DNA from: CBDHGY01 sp965263325
GTDB lineage: Bacteria > Pseudomonadota > Alphaproteobacteria > Caulobacterales > Hyphomonadaceae
Reading direction: 5' to 3'
NCBI GenBank assembly: GCA_965263325.1
Contig: CBDHGY010000002.1
Span: 62,001-126,000 of the forward strand
DNA length: 64,000 nt
Part shown: positions 1-7,354 of the stretch, piece by piece
Numbering within the stretch: position 1 is the first letter of the stretch
Layout: the number at the start of each line of letters is the position of its first letter
Notes under the pieces: generated by a model
Seen by the model: the letters and a program-made list of their open reading frames with translations, nothing else
What the model was told of the DNA's origin: nothing
The model's database searches: none
Made by a program: the position numbers and the translations under genes

Positions 1-2
1 TA

Positions 3-791
3 TCCGATGGACGTGTCGATTTGCATCTGCAGCCGATCGTATCTTTACCTCAACGCCGCGTATCTTTTTATGAGGGCTTTACGCGCCTTCGCCGGCCCGA
101 CGGCAGCTTGATCCTGCCTGCTGAGTTTCTTGACCCGGCCCGTCGTTCAGGCCTTCTCGGCGTGATCGACAATATGAGTTTGTTCCGCTGCGTTCAAATT
201 GTGCGCCGCCTGGCAGAACGTGACCGCCGCGTTGGCGTGTTTTGCAATATTTCAGCAACATCGCTCGAGGATGATGCGTTCTTCCCGCACTTCCACAATT
301 TCATGATGGAAAATCGCGATCTGTCTGGTTCTGTTATTTTTGAGATACGTGCTGACAGGTTTGAGACGCGCTCCCGGAAAATGCGCGAAAATATGGATAA
401 GCTGACGGCATTGGGCTTCCGCTTCTCGATAGACCACGCCGGCGGCCTCGATATAGATTTACCGCGCTTGCAAGATGCGGGTGTTCGATTTGTAAAAATG
501 AATGGCGACAAGCTTATCTCGGAGCTGCGCGATCCAAACGGTGCGCGCCCGATATGCTCGATCAACCGGCCGCTCGATGGCGAAGATGTATCGGCGGTGT
601 TTGCGCGCTATGGCATTACGCTTATCGCTGAAAAGCTTGAAAGCGAAACTTCGGTTGTGGAAATCCTTGAATACGATATTCCATTCGGACAGGGGCACGT
701 TTTCGGTGCGCCGCGTCCCATCAAGTCGTCACTCATGCAGGAAACCCAGCCGCCGGTCGAGTTCATTCGCCGAATTGGTGCGGTGGCCTAA
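3..791 (+). CDS. Degenerate EAL-domain protein, TipF-like (5' end outside window)
   Basis: The reading frame is open to the left edge, so this is the C-terminal part of a longer protein. It reads as an EAL domain: a QPIV start, YEGFTRL where EAL should be, an NIS strand, FEI, a KMNGDKL block and an AEKLES helix. The usual DDFG metal motif is replaced by IDHAGG and the EAL signature is altered, so phosphodiesterase activity is doubtful. Caulobacter TipF, a c-di-GMP-binding flagellar positioning protein, has a similarly degenerate C-terminal EAL domain. Assignment to TipF is inference, because the N-terminal membrane and coiled-coil part is not visible. It converges on pckA across a shared terminator. 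Confidence 0.6.
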   Translation, partial: SDGRVDLHLQPIVSLPQRRVSFYEGFTRLRRPDGSLILPAEFLDPARRSGLLGVIDNMSLFRCVQIVRRLAERDRRVGVFCNISATSLEDDAFFPHFHNFMMENRDLSGSVIFEIRADRFETRSRKMRENMDKLTALGFRFSIDHAGGLDIDLPRLQDAGVRFVKMNGDKLISELRDPNGARPICSINRPLDGEDVSAVFARYGITLIAEKLESETSVVEILEYDIPFGQGHVFGAPRPIKSSLMQETQPPVEFIRRIGAVA

Positions 792-811
792 ACGATCCGT
801 TAGGACATATG

Positions 812-846
812 AAAAAGACCGGGCAATTGCTCCCGGTCTTTTTTTT
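812..846. terminator. Bidirectional intrinsic terminator between the EAL gene and pckA
   Basis: AAAAAGACCGGG (812-823) pairs with CCCGGTCTTTTT (832-843) around an 8-nt loop. The T run on the plus strand and the A run, which reads as T on the minus strand, let it serve both converging genes. Confidence 0.85.
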
Positions 847-862
847 GGCTTTTATAATATGT

Positions 863-2455
863 CTAAGCGATGGCTTTCACTTTTGGGGCTGCAGCGAGTA
901 CATCACTATCGACATGCGTTTCGTACTGCGCAAAGTTATCTAGGAACATGCGCGCGAGCTTTGCTGCCTGTTCGTCATAGGCCGCGCCGTCCGACCATGT
1001 TGATCGAGGATCTAGGATCTTTGCGTCGACACCATCAAGAGCAGTTGGCACCATAAAGCCAAAAGTCTCGTCTTCGCGGTACTCAGCACTGTTCAAGGAT
1101 CCATCGAGCGCAGCATTTAGCAATGTTCGCGTGGCTTTAATCGGCATACGGTTCCCGACGCCGTGAGGACCGCCCGTCCAGCCTGTAGAAACGAGCCAGC
1201 AAGTCACATCATACTTGTTGATTAAGTCACGCAGAAGGTTGCCATACACGCTTGGGTGTCGCGGCATAAATGGGCCGCCGAAACATGTTGAGAAAGTTGC
1301 CGTTGGTTCAGTCACGCCTTTTTCAGTACCGGCAACTTTTGCGGTGTAGCCTGAAAGGAAGTGATACATTGCCTGGGCTGGTGTCAGCTTTGCAATGGGC
1401 GGCATGATGCCGAACGCATCGCAGGTCAGCATGATCAGATTCTTTGGTTGGCCGCAGCGCCCTGTAAGTGATGCGTTCTCAATTGCACTGATAGGATAGG
1501 CACCGCGAGAGTTCTCAGCAAGCGAGTTGTCTGTGAAATCGAGTTCACGCGTGATTGGATCCATCACGACGTTTTCAAGGACGGTGCCCCATTTGGAAGT
1601 CGTTGCGTAGATCTCAGGCTCGGCTTCCTCTGACAGATTGATCATTTTCGCATAGCAACCACCTTCAAAGTTGAAGAGGCCATTTTCTGACCAACCATGC
1701 TCATCGTCGCCAATAAGTTCGCGGCTTGCGTCGGCTGAGAGAGTCGTTTTGCCGGTACCGGAGAGGCCGAAGAAGATTGCAGCATCATTATTTCCGCCGT
1801 CATTGACAGAGCAGTGCATCGGCATGACGCCTTTTTCAGGCAGCAAATAATTCAGGATTGTGAACACCGACTTCTTTGTCTCACCAGCATAAGAGGTTCC
1901 GCCGATAAGAACGATCCGCTTCGACAGATTTACAGCAATCACTGTTTCCGAAACTGTGCCGTGTTTTGCCGGATCGGCACGGAAGCTCGGGCTGTTGATA
2001 ATGGTGAATTCGGATTTAAAGCCGTCATATTCGCTCGCCTCAGGAATACGCAGGAGATGGCGTATAAATAATGAGTGCCAAGCATATTCATTTACGATAC
2101 GTACCGGTAGCCGGTGGTCGAGATCGGCTCCACCGAATAGCTCTTGAACATAAAGTTCCTTGCCTTCCAGGTGCGCTTTGAAGTCTTCCCACAGCACATC
2201 GAAGTGATCAGGCGACATCGAAGCATTGTTATCCCACCAAACAGAGTCTTCAGTCATTGTGTCGCGAACAGTAAATTTGTCTTTCGCGGAACGGCCAGTG
2301 TGCTTGCCAGTTTTTACAAGCAGTGGTCCTCCAGGAACAACTTCTGCTCCCTCATTCCGGATCGCTGCTTCATAAAGCCTTGGCTCAATCCAGTTCTTGT
2401 TAATCGAACCGGGATTGATCCCTAAATCCGCGAGTTCGTTTTGATGATTGGTCAA
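863..2455 (-). CDS. pckA: Phosphoenolpyruvate carboxykinase (ATP)
   Basis: This cytosolic gluconeogenic enzyme converts oxaloacetate and ATP to phosphoenolpyruvate, CO2 and ADP. The 530 residues match the length of the ATP-dependent family. The P-loop [13 protein letters not shown] lies near residues 230-242, followed by IGDDEHGW and [10 protein letters not shown], which hold metal- and nucleotide-binding residues of the family. The RCGQPKN and [11 protein letters not shown] segments are also typical. The start is TTG at 2455, with GGGAG six bases upstream; no ATG lies closer to the conserved N-terminus. It is monocistronic, with its own 5' region and the shared terminator downstream. Confidence 0.97.
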   Translation of the reverse strand: MTNHQNELADLGINPGSINKNWIEPRLYEAAIRNEGAEVVPGGPLLVKTGKHTGRSAKDKFTVRDTMTEDSVWWDNNASMSPDHFDVLWEDFKAHLEGKELYVQELFGGADLDHRLPVRIVNEYAWHSLFIRHLLRIPEASEYDGFKSEFTIINSPSFRADPAKHGTVSETVIAVNLSKRIVLIGGTSYAGETKKSVFTILNYLLPEKGVMPMHCSVNDGGNNDAAIFFGLSGTGKTTLSADASRELIGDDEHGWSENGLFNFEGGCYAKMINLSEEAEPEIYATTSKWGTVLENVVMDPITRELDFTDNSLAENSRGAYPISAIENASLTGRCGQPKNLIMLTCDAFGIMPPIAKLTPAQAMYHFLSGYTAKVAGTEKGVTEPTATFSTCFGGPFMPRHPSVYGNLLRDLINKYDVTCWLVSTGWTGGPHGVGNRMPIKATRTLLNAALDGSLNSAEYREDETFGFMVPTALDGVDAKILDPRSTWSDGAAYDEQAAKLARMFLDNFAQYETHVDSDVLAAAPKVKAIA

Positions 2456-2503
2456 CTCTGACTCCCACTCTAATCGGGCCTTCTGGCCACCTCTGATGAA
2501 CCG

Positions 2504-2532
2504 TTCATATGCCAGTAAAACTACAATAACAA
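2504..2532 (-). promoter_or_regulatory. Candidate sigma-70 promoter of pckA
   Basis: On the minus strand TTGTTA (2532-2527) and TATGAA (2509-2504) are 17 bases apart, about 50 bases upstream of the pckA TTG start. Both hexamers are imperfect, so this is a candidate only. Confidence 0.4.
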
Positions 2533-2693
2533 CGGGCCGTTAGCCGCTCTTCGACTATGTACTAAATTGACTAGCGCTGTCATTATCTGGCTTTTTCTGA
2601 TCGACTAAATTTTAAGCAATCTGCGTGCCTTTTCATTTACGAAAGTCCTAAACTGTTTGAGCAAGCTAGGGGATGCCGCGTAAGGGGAATGAA

Positions 2694-4901
2694 ATGAGTT
2701 ATGTTCGAAGCCTATGGATTGCTGTTCTGGCGGTAGCCTTTGGCAGTCTTTCTGCTTTTGCTTGTGACGATCAGGATACGGATGGTCCGGATGTTGCGCT
2801 CGTCTTATCAGGTGGCGGCGCTTTGGCTGCAACACATGTGTCTGCCATCAAAGTGCTCGAAGAGCTAGACGTTCCGGTTCATTGCGTTGTCGGAACAAGT
2901 ATGGGGGCTGTCGTCGGGGGCTTTTATGCCGCAGGGTATAATGCCGACGAACTTGAGGATTTATTTCTCGAGAACAACTGGGGCGAGATTATCCGAGGTG
3001 ATATCCCTCGTCGAGCGAAGCCCTACCTGCAGAAAGAGTTGGAAAGTCAAAATTTTTCCGGATACGTCGCGGGCTTCAACAACGGGCTGACCTTGCCAGG
3101 CGGTGTTGGAAATATGCGTGGGCTGAAGACTTTTTATCGCTCCAAGCTCTCTTACATTCCGCCGGATACGGACTTCGACACGCTGAAGGTTCCCTTCCGC
3201 GCGATCGCAACGGACCTCTCAACTGGAGATGCCGACGCACTGGCAAGTGGAGACCTAGTTGATGCAATGCTTGCCTCAATGGCCGTGCCCGGTGCCTTTC
3301 CAGCTCGTCAAATTGGAGACAAAGTATATGTGGATGGCGGAATGTCAGCCCAACTCCCGCTGCAAACTGCTCTCGATATGGGCGCAGATATCATCATCGC
3401 GATCGATACGTCGGTTGAACCGAAACCCGTTGATGCCACCGTTTCCGTGGTCGCGACTTCGCGCCAGCTGATTCAGATCGGAGTTTGGAAAAACCGCCAG
3501 GAGCAACTCGATCTAATCGCCGAACGTGGTGTTCCCTTCATTCATATCATGCCTGAACTGACCGGCCTTTCCACAACGTCTTATGACAAGGCAAGTGTAA
3601 ATAAGGGGCTTGAATTCGGGCGCGCTGCCGCGATGGAGTTTCGACAGCAGCTAGCAGACGTCGCACACCAGGCAGCGCATGCTTCAATAAAAACTCTGCC
3701 AAGATCAATACCAGAAAAGGTAGCTGACAGACCTCTGATCGTTCGAAACCAGACAGCCGTGGCCGATAAAACCCTGGTGGAGCGCTTTAGTTTTGAAGAG
3801 GATGACATTGAGCGTCCGGAAGTTGTGAAACGTAAGCTTCAAAATCTCGCATCATTTGGCGGTTTTGGAGAGGTGGATTTGGCGATTACGCCAGATGCAG
3901 CCGTTTTGTATGTCGATGAACGTCCGCTTGGCCGAAACCTCATTCAGGCCAGTGTTCAGGCCTCAAACAACTTTAATGGCGACAGCACATACGGATTGTT
4001 TGCGCGCTATTCTCGCCGCCCATTGGGCGATCGCGGTGGTGAGTTTTCTCTGGCGTTCGAGTTCGGAACAGACCTTGGTGTTATTGCAGACTACTATCGG
4101 CCCTTCGGCGATGAAGGGCGTATGTTCATCGTACCAGAGGCGTTCTTTAGATCTGAGAATGTCATTTTTGATGTCGAAGATCAGCGGATTGGCGAGTTTC
4201 TTGAAACATATGGCGGTGTGCGCGGGCGTGTCGGCCGTGAGCTTGGCGATTGGGGAATTATTGGTGTGGACGGCGAAATTCGCATTGGCCGACTCTCAGA
4301 AAAGATCACAACCATTCCCGGCTTTGTACCAAATGATTATACACAAAGTGGTTTGGGGGTGATTTTCGCGGCAGATACTTTGGACAGGGGCGATTGGCCG
4401 ACTCGGGGCTTTCGGTTTGAATCATCTGTACAAAGATTGTGGGAGGTCGGCTCAGAAGGGTCTCAGACAGATAAATTCAAGCTATCAGGGAATACAGCAT
4501 TTGGCGGCGAAGACCTTGGTATTTTGCTGACGGGCACCTATCAGGGCGTGCGTAACTCGGAAAACCAACCACTTGAAGTCCTGAGCCTTGGCGGCTTTCG
4601 GCAGCTTACTGCATTTACGACCGATAGTATCCCGACCAACGAGTACGTCTTCGGCTCTGCTGAGTTTTACAGTCGCCTGACCGGAACAGATGGTGTCGTG
4701 AACTTTCCAGTCTATGCGGGTGGTCTCATTGAATATGCTGATGTCGGATTTAATCTCATCGCAACACAGCCAGACCGTGAGTTGTATTCTGCCAGCGGCT
4801 ATATTGGGGGCGAGACGCCAATTGGACCGGTTTTTTTTGGAGCTGGCCTTGGGGAAGCAGGCGAAAAATCCCTGTTCTTCTTTATTGGACGCAGCTTCTA
4901 G
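2694..4901 (+). CDS. Patatin-like phospholipase fused to POTRA and outer-membrane beta-barrel (type Vd autotransporter, PlpD-like)
   Basis: The protein has a signal peptide (residues 1-23), a patatin domain (about 34-330), a POTRA-like segment (about 350-415) and an Omp85-type 16-strand barrel to the C-terminal Phe. The patatin parts are complete: the GGGA oxyanion loop near residue 40, the nucleophile Ser69 in GTSMG, and Asp214 in DGG. This order is that of type Vd secretion proteins such as PlpD and FplA, which display or release a lipase. ATG at 2694 is preferred because AAGGGGA sits five bases upstream; an in-frame ATG at 2673 lacks proper spacing. It stands alone, 238 bases from divergent pckA. 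Confidence 0.9.
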   Translation: MSYVRSLWIAVLAVAFGSLSAFACDDQDTDGPDVALVLSGGGALAATHVSAIKVLEELDVPVHCVVGTSMGAVVGGFYAAGYNADELEDLFLENNWGEIIRGDIPRRAKPYLQKELESQNFSGYVAGFNNGLTLPGGVGNMRGLKTFYRSKLSYIPPDTDFDTLKVPFRAIATDLSTGDADALASGDLVDAMLASMAVPGAFPARQIGDKVYVDGGMSAQLPLQTALDMGADIIIAIDTSVEPKPVDATVSVVATSRQLIQIGVWKNRQEQLDLIAERGVPFIHIMPELTGLSTTSYDKASVNKGLEFGRAAAMEFRQQLADVAHQAAHASIKTLPRSIPEKVADRPLIVRNQTAVADKTLVERFSFEEDDIERPEVVKRKLQNLASFGGFGEVDLAITPDAAVLYVDERPLGRNLIQASVQASNNFNGDSTYGLFARYSRRPLGDRGGEFSLAFEFGTDLGVIADYYRPFGDEGRMFIVPEAFFRSENVIFDVEDQRIGEFLETYGGVRGRVGRELGDWGIIGVDGEIRIGRLSEKITTIPGFVPNDYTQSGLGVIFAADTLDRGDWPTRGFRFESSVQRLWEVGSEGSQTDKFKLSGNTAFGGEDLGILLTGTYQGVRNSENQPLEVLSLGGFRQLTAFTTDSIPTNEYVFGSAEFYSRLTGTDGVVNFPVYAGGLIEYADVGFNLIATQPDRELYSASGYIGGETPIGPVFFGAGLGEAGEKSLFFFIGRSF

Positions 4902-4948
4902 GCTGGCCGGCTCTTTATCGCGGGGCGAAAGCGCACTAGTCCGCCAAT

Positions 4949-5794
4949 ATGACCAACTTTACTCTACTCAGCGGTTTGAACGAAATAGAAGCCGCTTACG
5001 ATGCAATCCTCTGCGATGTTTGGGGAGTCATCCATAATGGCCGGAGCGCCTTTGAGGAGGCCTGCCATGCACTTGCGAAGTTTCGGGCAACCGGAAAGCC
5101 GGTTTGTCTGATAACCAACGCCCCCGTGCCAAGAGCGGAGGTAATAAGATATTTCACACCGCTCGGCGTGCCTTTGGAGGCTTTTGATGATTGTGTCTCT
5201 TCGGGCGATACAACACGCGACGAGCTCATTCACAGACAGCATCAACGTGTCTTTTTGATGGGGGCTGATCGAGGTTTCGATGGGGATCGTCATTTGTGGG
5301 CGGGGCTGGATTTAGACTTCGCGACCATAAATGATGCCGATTACCTCTTGTGTATGGGAATGGATGACAATGCGAATGACAATCCGAACGATTATCGTTC
5401 ACGAATGCAACCGGGCATCGACAAGGGGATACCTATGCTCTGCGCCAATCCCGACATTCGGGTGCGAATTGGTGATAAGCTCGTTTGGTGCGCCGGTGCG
5501 CTCGCTGCGATTTATGAAGATATGGGCGGTGAGGTAATCTATCCAGGCAAGCCGCATGCCGCTATTTACCGGGCCGCGCTCTCGCGTATCGACCAGAGCG
5601 CCTCTTCTCGTATTCTCTGCATTGGTGACAGCCCCGGAACGGATATGAAAGGCGCTCAAAGCCAGGGCATGCATGGTCTCTATGTAGGTACTGGCTTGAA
5701 AGTTCACGGCAGCGACTTTGACGGCGAAGTACGTGAATTATTAAGTAGTTACGGCGTGACGGCTCACTATGCCATGCCGCGACTTTCATGGTGA
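4949..5794 (+). CDS. TIGR01459-type HAD superfamily class IIA hydrolase
   Basis: A 281-residue HAD phosphatase-like protein of the class IIA cap type (NagD/pyridoxal-phosphatase relatives). Motif I is CDVWGV around Asp23, where the second Asp of the usual DxD is Trp, a feature I associate with the TIGR01459 subgroup. ITNAP supplies motif II, and the C-terminal IGDSPGTDMKGA holds the last metal-binding acidic residues. The substrate is unknown. It opens the HAD-MaoC-ribF-ileS-lspA run that is common in Alphaproteobacteria. The start at 4949 has only a weak ribosome site. Confidence 0.88.
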   Translation: MTNFTLLSGLNEIEAAYDAILCDVWGVIHNGRSAFEEACHALAKFRATGKPVCLITNAPVPRAEVIRYFTPLGVPLEAFDDCVSSGDTTRDELIHRQHQRVFLMGADRGFDGDRHLWAGLDLDFATINDADYLLCMGMDDNANDNPNDYRSRMQPGIDKGIPMLCANPDIRVRIGDKLVWCAGALAAIYEDMGGEVIYPGKPHAAIYRAALSRIDQSASSRILCIGDSPGTDMKGAQSQGMHGLYVGTGLKVHGSDFDGEVRELLSSYGVTAHYAMPRLSW

Positions 5795-5848
5795 CGATAA
5801 GCGTTGAGGCTGATAGGGCAGTGACGAATTAGGAATCGGGAGACGCGA

Positions 5849-6283
5849 ATGGCTCAATATGAGGGCTATAGATACGAAGACCTTGAAATTGGTATGTCGG
5901 CTGAGAGCAAGCATACGATTTCAGCTGAGGACATTGATTTGTTCGCTCAGGTGTCTGGCGATCGTAATCCGCTGCACATGGATGATGAATTCGCAAAAGA
6001 TACGGTTTTTGGAAAACGCATTGCGCATGGTGCATTATCGGCAAGCTTCATTTCCGGAGTATTGGGCAACGAATTGCCAGGGCCGGGGTCAATATTTGTT
6101 GCTCTGAACATGCGATTTCGACGACCGGTATTTATTGGCAGTGAGGTCATCGCGCGCGCCGAGGTCTCCGAAAAAATGGACAAAGGCAATAAAGTGACCT
6201 TGAAGGTCAGCTGCATTGTCGATGGAAAGCGCTGTATAACCGGAGAGGCTCAGGTGGTGGTGCCGAGCCGAAAACCTGAATGA
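5849..6283 (+). CDS. MaoC-family hot-dog dehydratase
   Basis: A 144-residue single hot-dog protein of the MaoC/(R)-enoyl-CoA hydratase family. The hydratase motif is present in SGDRNPLHMD, with Asp38 and His43 as the expected catalytic pair, and GKRIAHGAL follows in the usual place. The likely reaction is hydration of an enoyl-CoA; the substrate cannot be read from sequence. GGGAG lies six bases before the ATG. Its stop overlaps the ribF start by four bases, so the two are probably translationally coupled. Confidence 0.88.
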   Translation: MAQYEGYRYEDLEIGMSAESKHTISAEDIDLFAQVSGDRNPLHMDDEFAKDTVFGKRIAHGALSASFISGVLGNELPGPGSIFVALNMRFRRPVFIGSEVIARAEVSEKMDKGNKVTLKVSCIVDGKRCITGEAQVVVPSRKPE

Positions 6284-7200
6284 CGGTTTTTGCTGATTTC
6301 AAAAATATCCCGAAGGAAGCAAAAGGGTGCGCTGTCGCATTAGGAAACTTCGACGGCCAACATAAAGGTCACCGTGCTGTATTTGATGCTGCAAGAGCTG
6401 CAGGGCCTCGCCTGGCCGTTGCGACTTTCGAGCCGCCGCCCCGGGCTTTTTTTCGGCCGAAAGATCCACCATTTCGAATTTTTAGACCAGCAAGGCGGAA
6501 TGAGCTGCTTTTGAAATCAGGTGCAGAGATTGTCTTCGAGCTTCCGTTTAATGCGGAAATGGCCAGCATGACTGACGAGGCGTTTGCACGCGACGTCATA
6601 AAGAATGGGCTCGGCGCAGCTCACATTGCGGTCGGCTTTGATTTTCGGTTTGGGCGCGGGAGAATGGGTGATGCGACGCGGCTGTCATCTCTCGGCCGCG
6701 CCATGGGGTTTGGCGTGAGCATCGTGGAAGAAATCGAGAATGCCGACGGCGCAAAAGCTTCTTCTACGGCAATCCGCCAGGCATTGCGGGCGGGTGAGCC
6801 GGAAAAAGCCGCTGCCATGCTCGGCTCTGATTGGATCATCGATGGCATCGTTGAGCACGGCGAAAAACGTGGCCGCACCATCGGATTTCCAACAGCAAAT
6901 TTGCATCTTGGCGAATTGGTTCACCCGCGCCACGGCGTTTATGCGGTACGGGTGCGTATCGATGGAGAGGATAAATGGCGCGGCGGCGTTGCAAATTTTG
7001 GGCGCACACCGACCACAGGCCTTCGCGATCCTTTGCTCGAGGCAGTCATTTTTGACTGGGAAGGCGATCTCTATGGCAAGCGGATCGAGGTTGCGATGGT
7101 CAAATTCCTGCGCCCGGAGCTGAAATTTGATGAACTCGATGATATGATCGCGCAGATGCACAATGATGTTGAGGCGGCGAAGTCGGCGCTTTCAAGCTAG
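6280..7200 (+). CDS. ribF: Bifunctional riboflavin kinase/FAD synthetase
   Basis: It makes FMN from riboflavin and ATP, then FAD from FMN and ATP. The N-terminal nucleotidyltransferase half shows GNFDGQHKGH, the family form of the HxGH motif, at about residues 23-32. The C-terminal flavokinase half shows GRTIGFPTANL and a late LRDP/EAVIFDWEGDLYG block. The 306 residues are normal for bacterial RibF. The ATG overlaps the maoC stop (ATGA). No FMN riboswitch is visible upstream. Confidence 0.96.
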   Translation: MTVFADFKNIPKEAKGCAVALGNFDGQHKGHRAVFDAARAAGPRLAVATFEPPPRAFFRPKDPPFRIFRPARRNELLLKSGAEIVFELPFNAEMASMTDEAFARDVIKNGLGAAHIAVGFDFRFGRGRMGDATRLSSLGRAMGFGVSIVEEIENADGAKASSTAIRQALRAGEPEKAAAMLGSDWIIDGIVEHGEKRGRTIGFPTANLHLGELVHPRHGVYAVRVRIDGEDKWRGGVANFGRTPTTGLRDPLLEAVIFDWEGDLYGKRIEVAMVKFLRPELKFDELDDMIAQMHNDVEAAKSALSS

Positions 7201-7269
7201 TGACACTTTCAAAAACCCCTGCTAATGCCAGCAAATGCATCGGATACGCAGCATAATCCGAATTATCGG

Positions 7270-7308
7270 CCCGGCTTTGCGGCGCTAAGGCGTCTATGCG
7301 GAGCCGGG
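7270..7308 (+). other. Hairpin in the ribF-ileS gap (leader of ileS)
   Basis: CCCGGCT (7270-7276) pairs perfectly with AGCCGGG (7302-7308), and a GCGC/GCGU inner stem can form. It sits 46 bases before the ileS ATG and lacks a U run, so it is not a plain terminator. A role in ileS expression is only a guess. Confidence 0.35.
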
Positions 7309-7354
7309 AAATCATGCGCAATTCCCAACAAATACCTATCCGAAGACACCCGAT

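Noticed and set aside
6280..6281. FMN riboswitch at ribF
   Set aside because: ribF starts inside the maoC stop, leaving no leader, and no RFN-type sequence precedes the cluster.
7201..7354. T-box riboswitch upstream of ileS
   Set aside because: No T-box sequence or antiterminator was seen, and T-boxes are not expected in Alphaproteobacteria.
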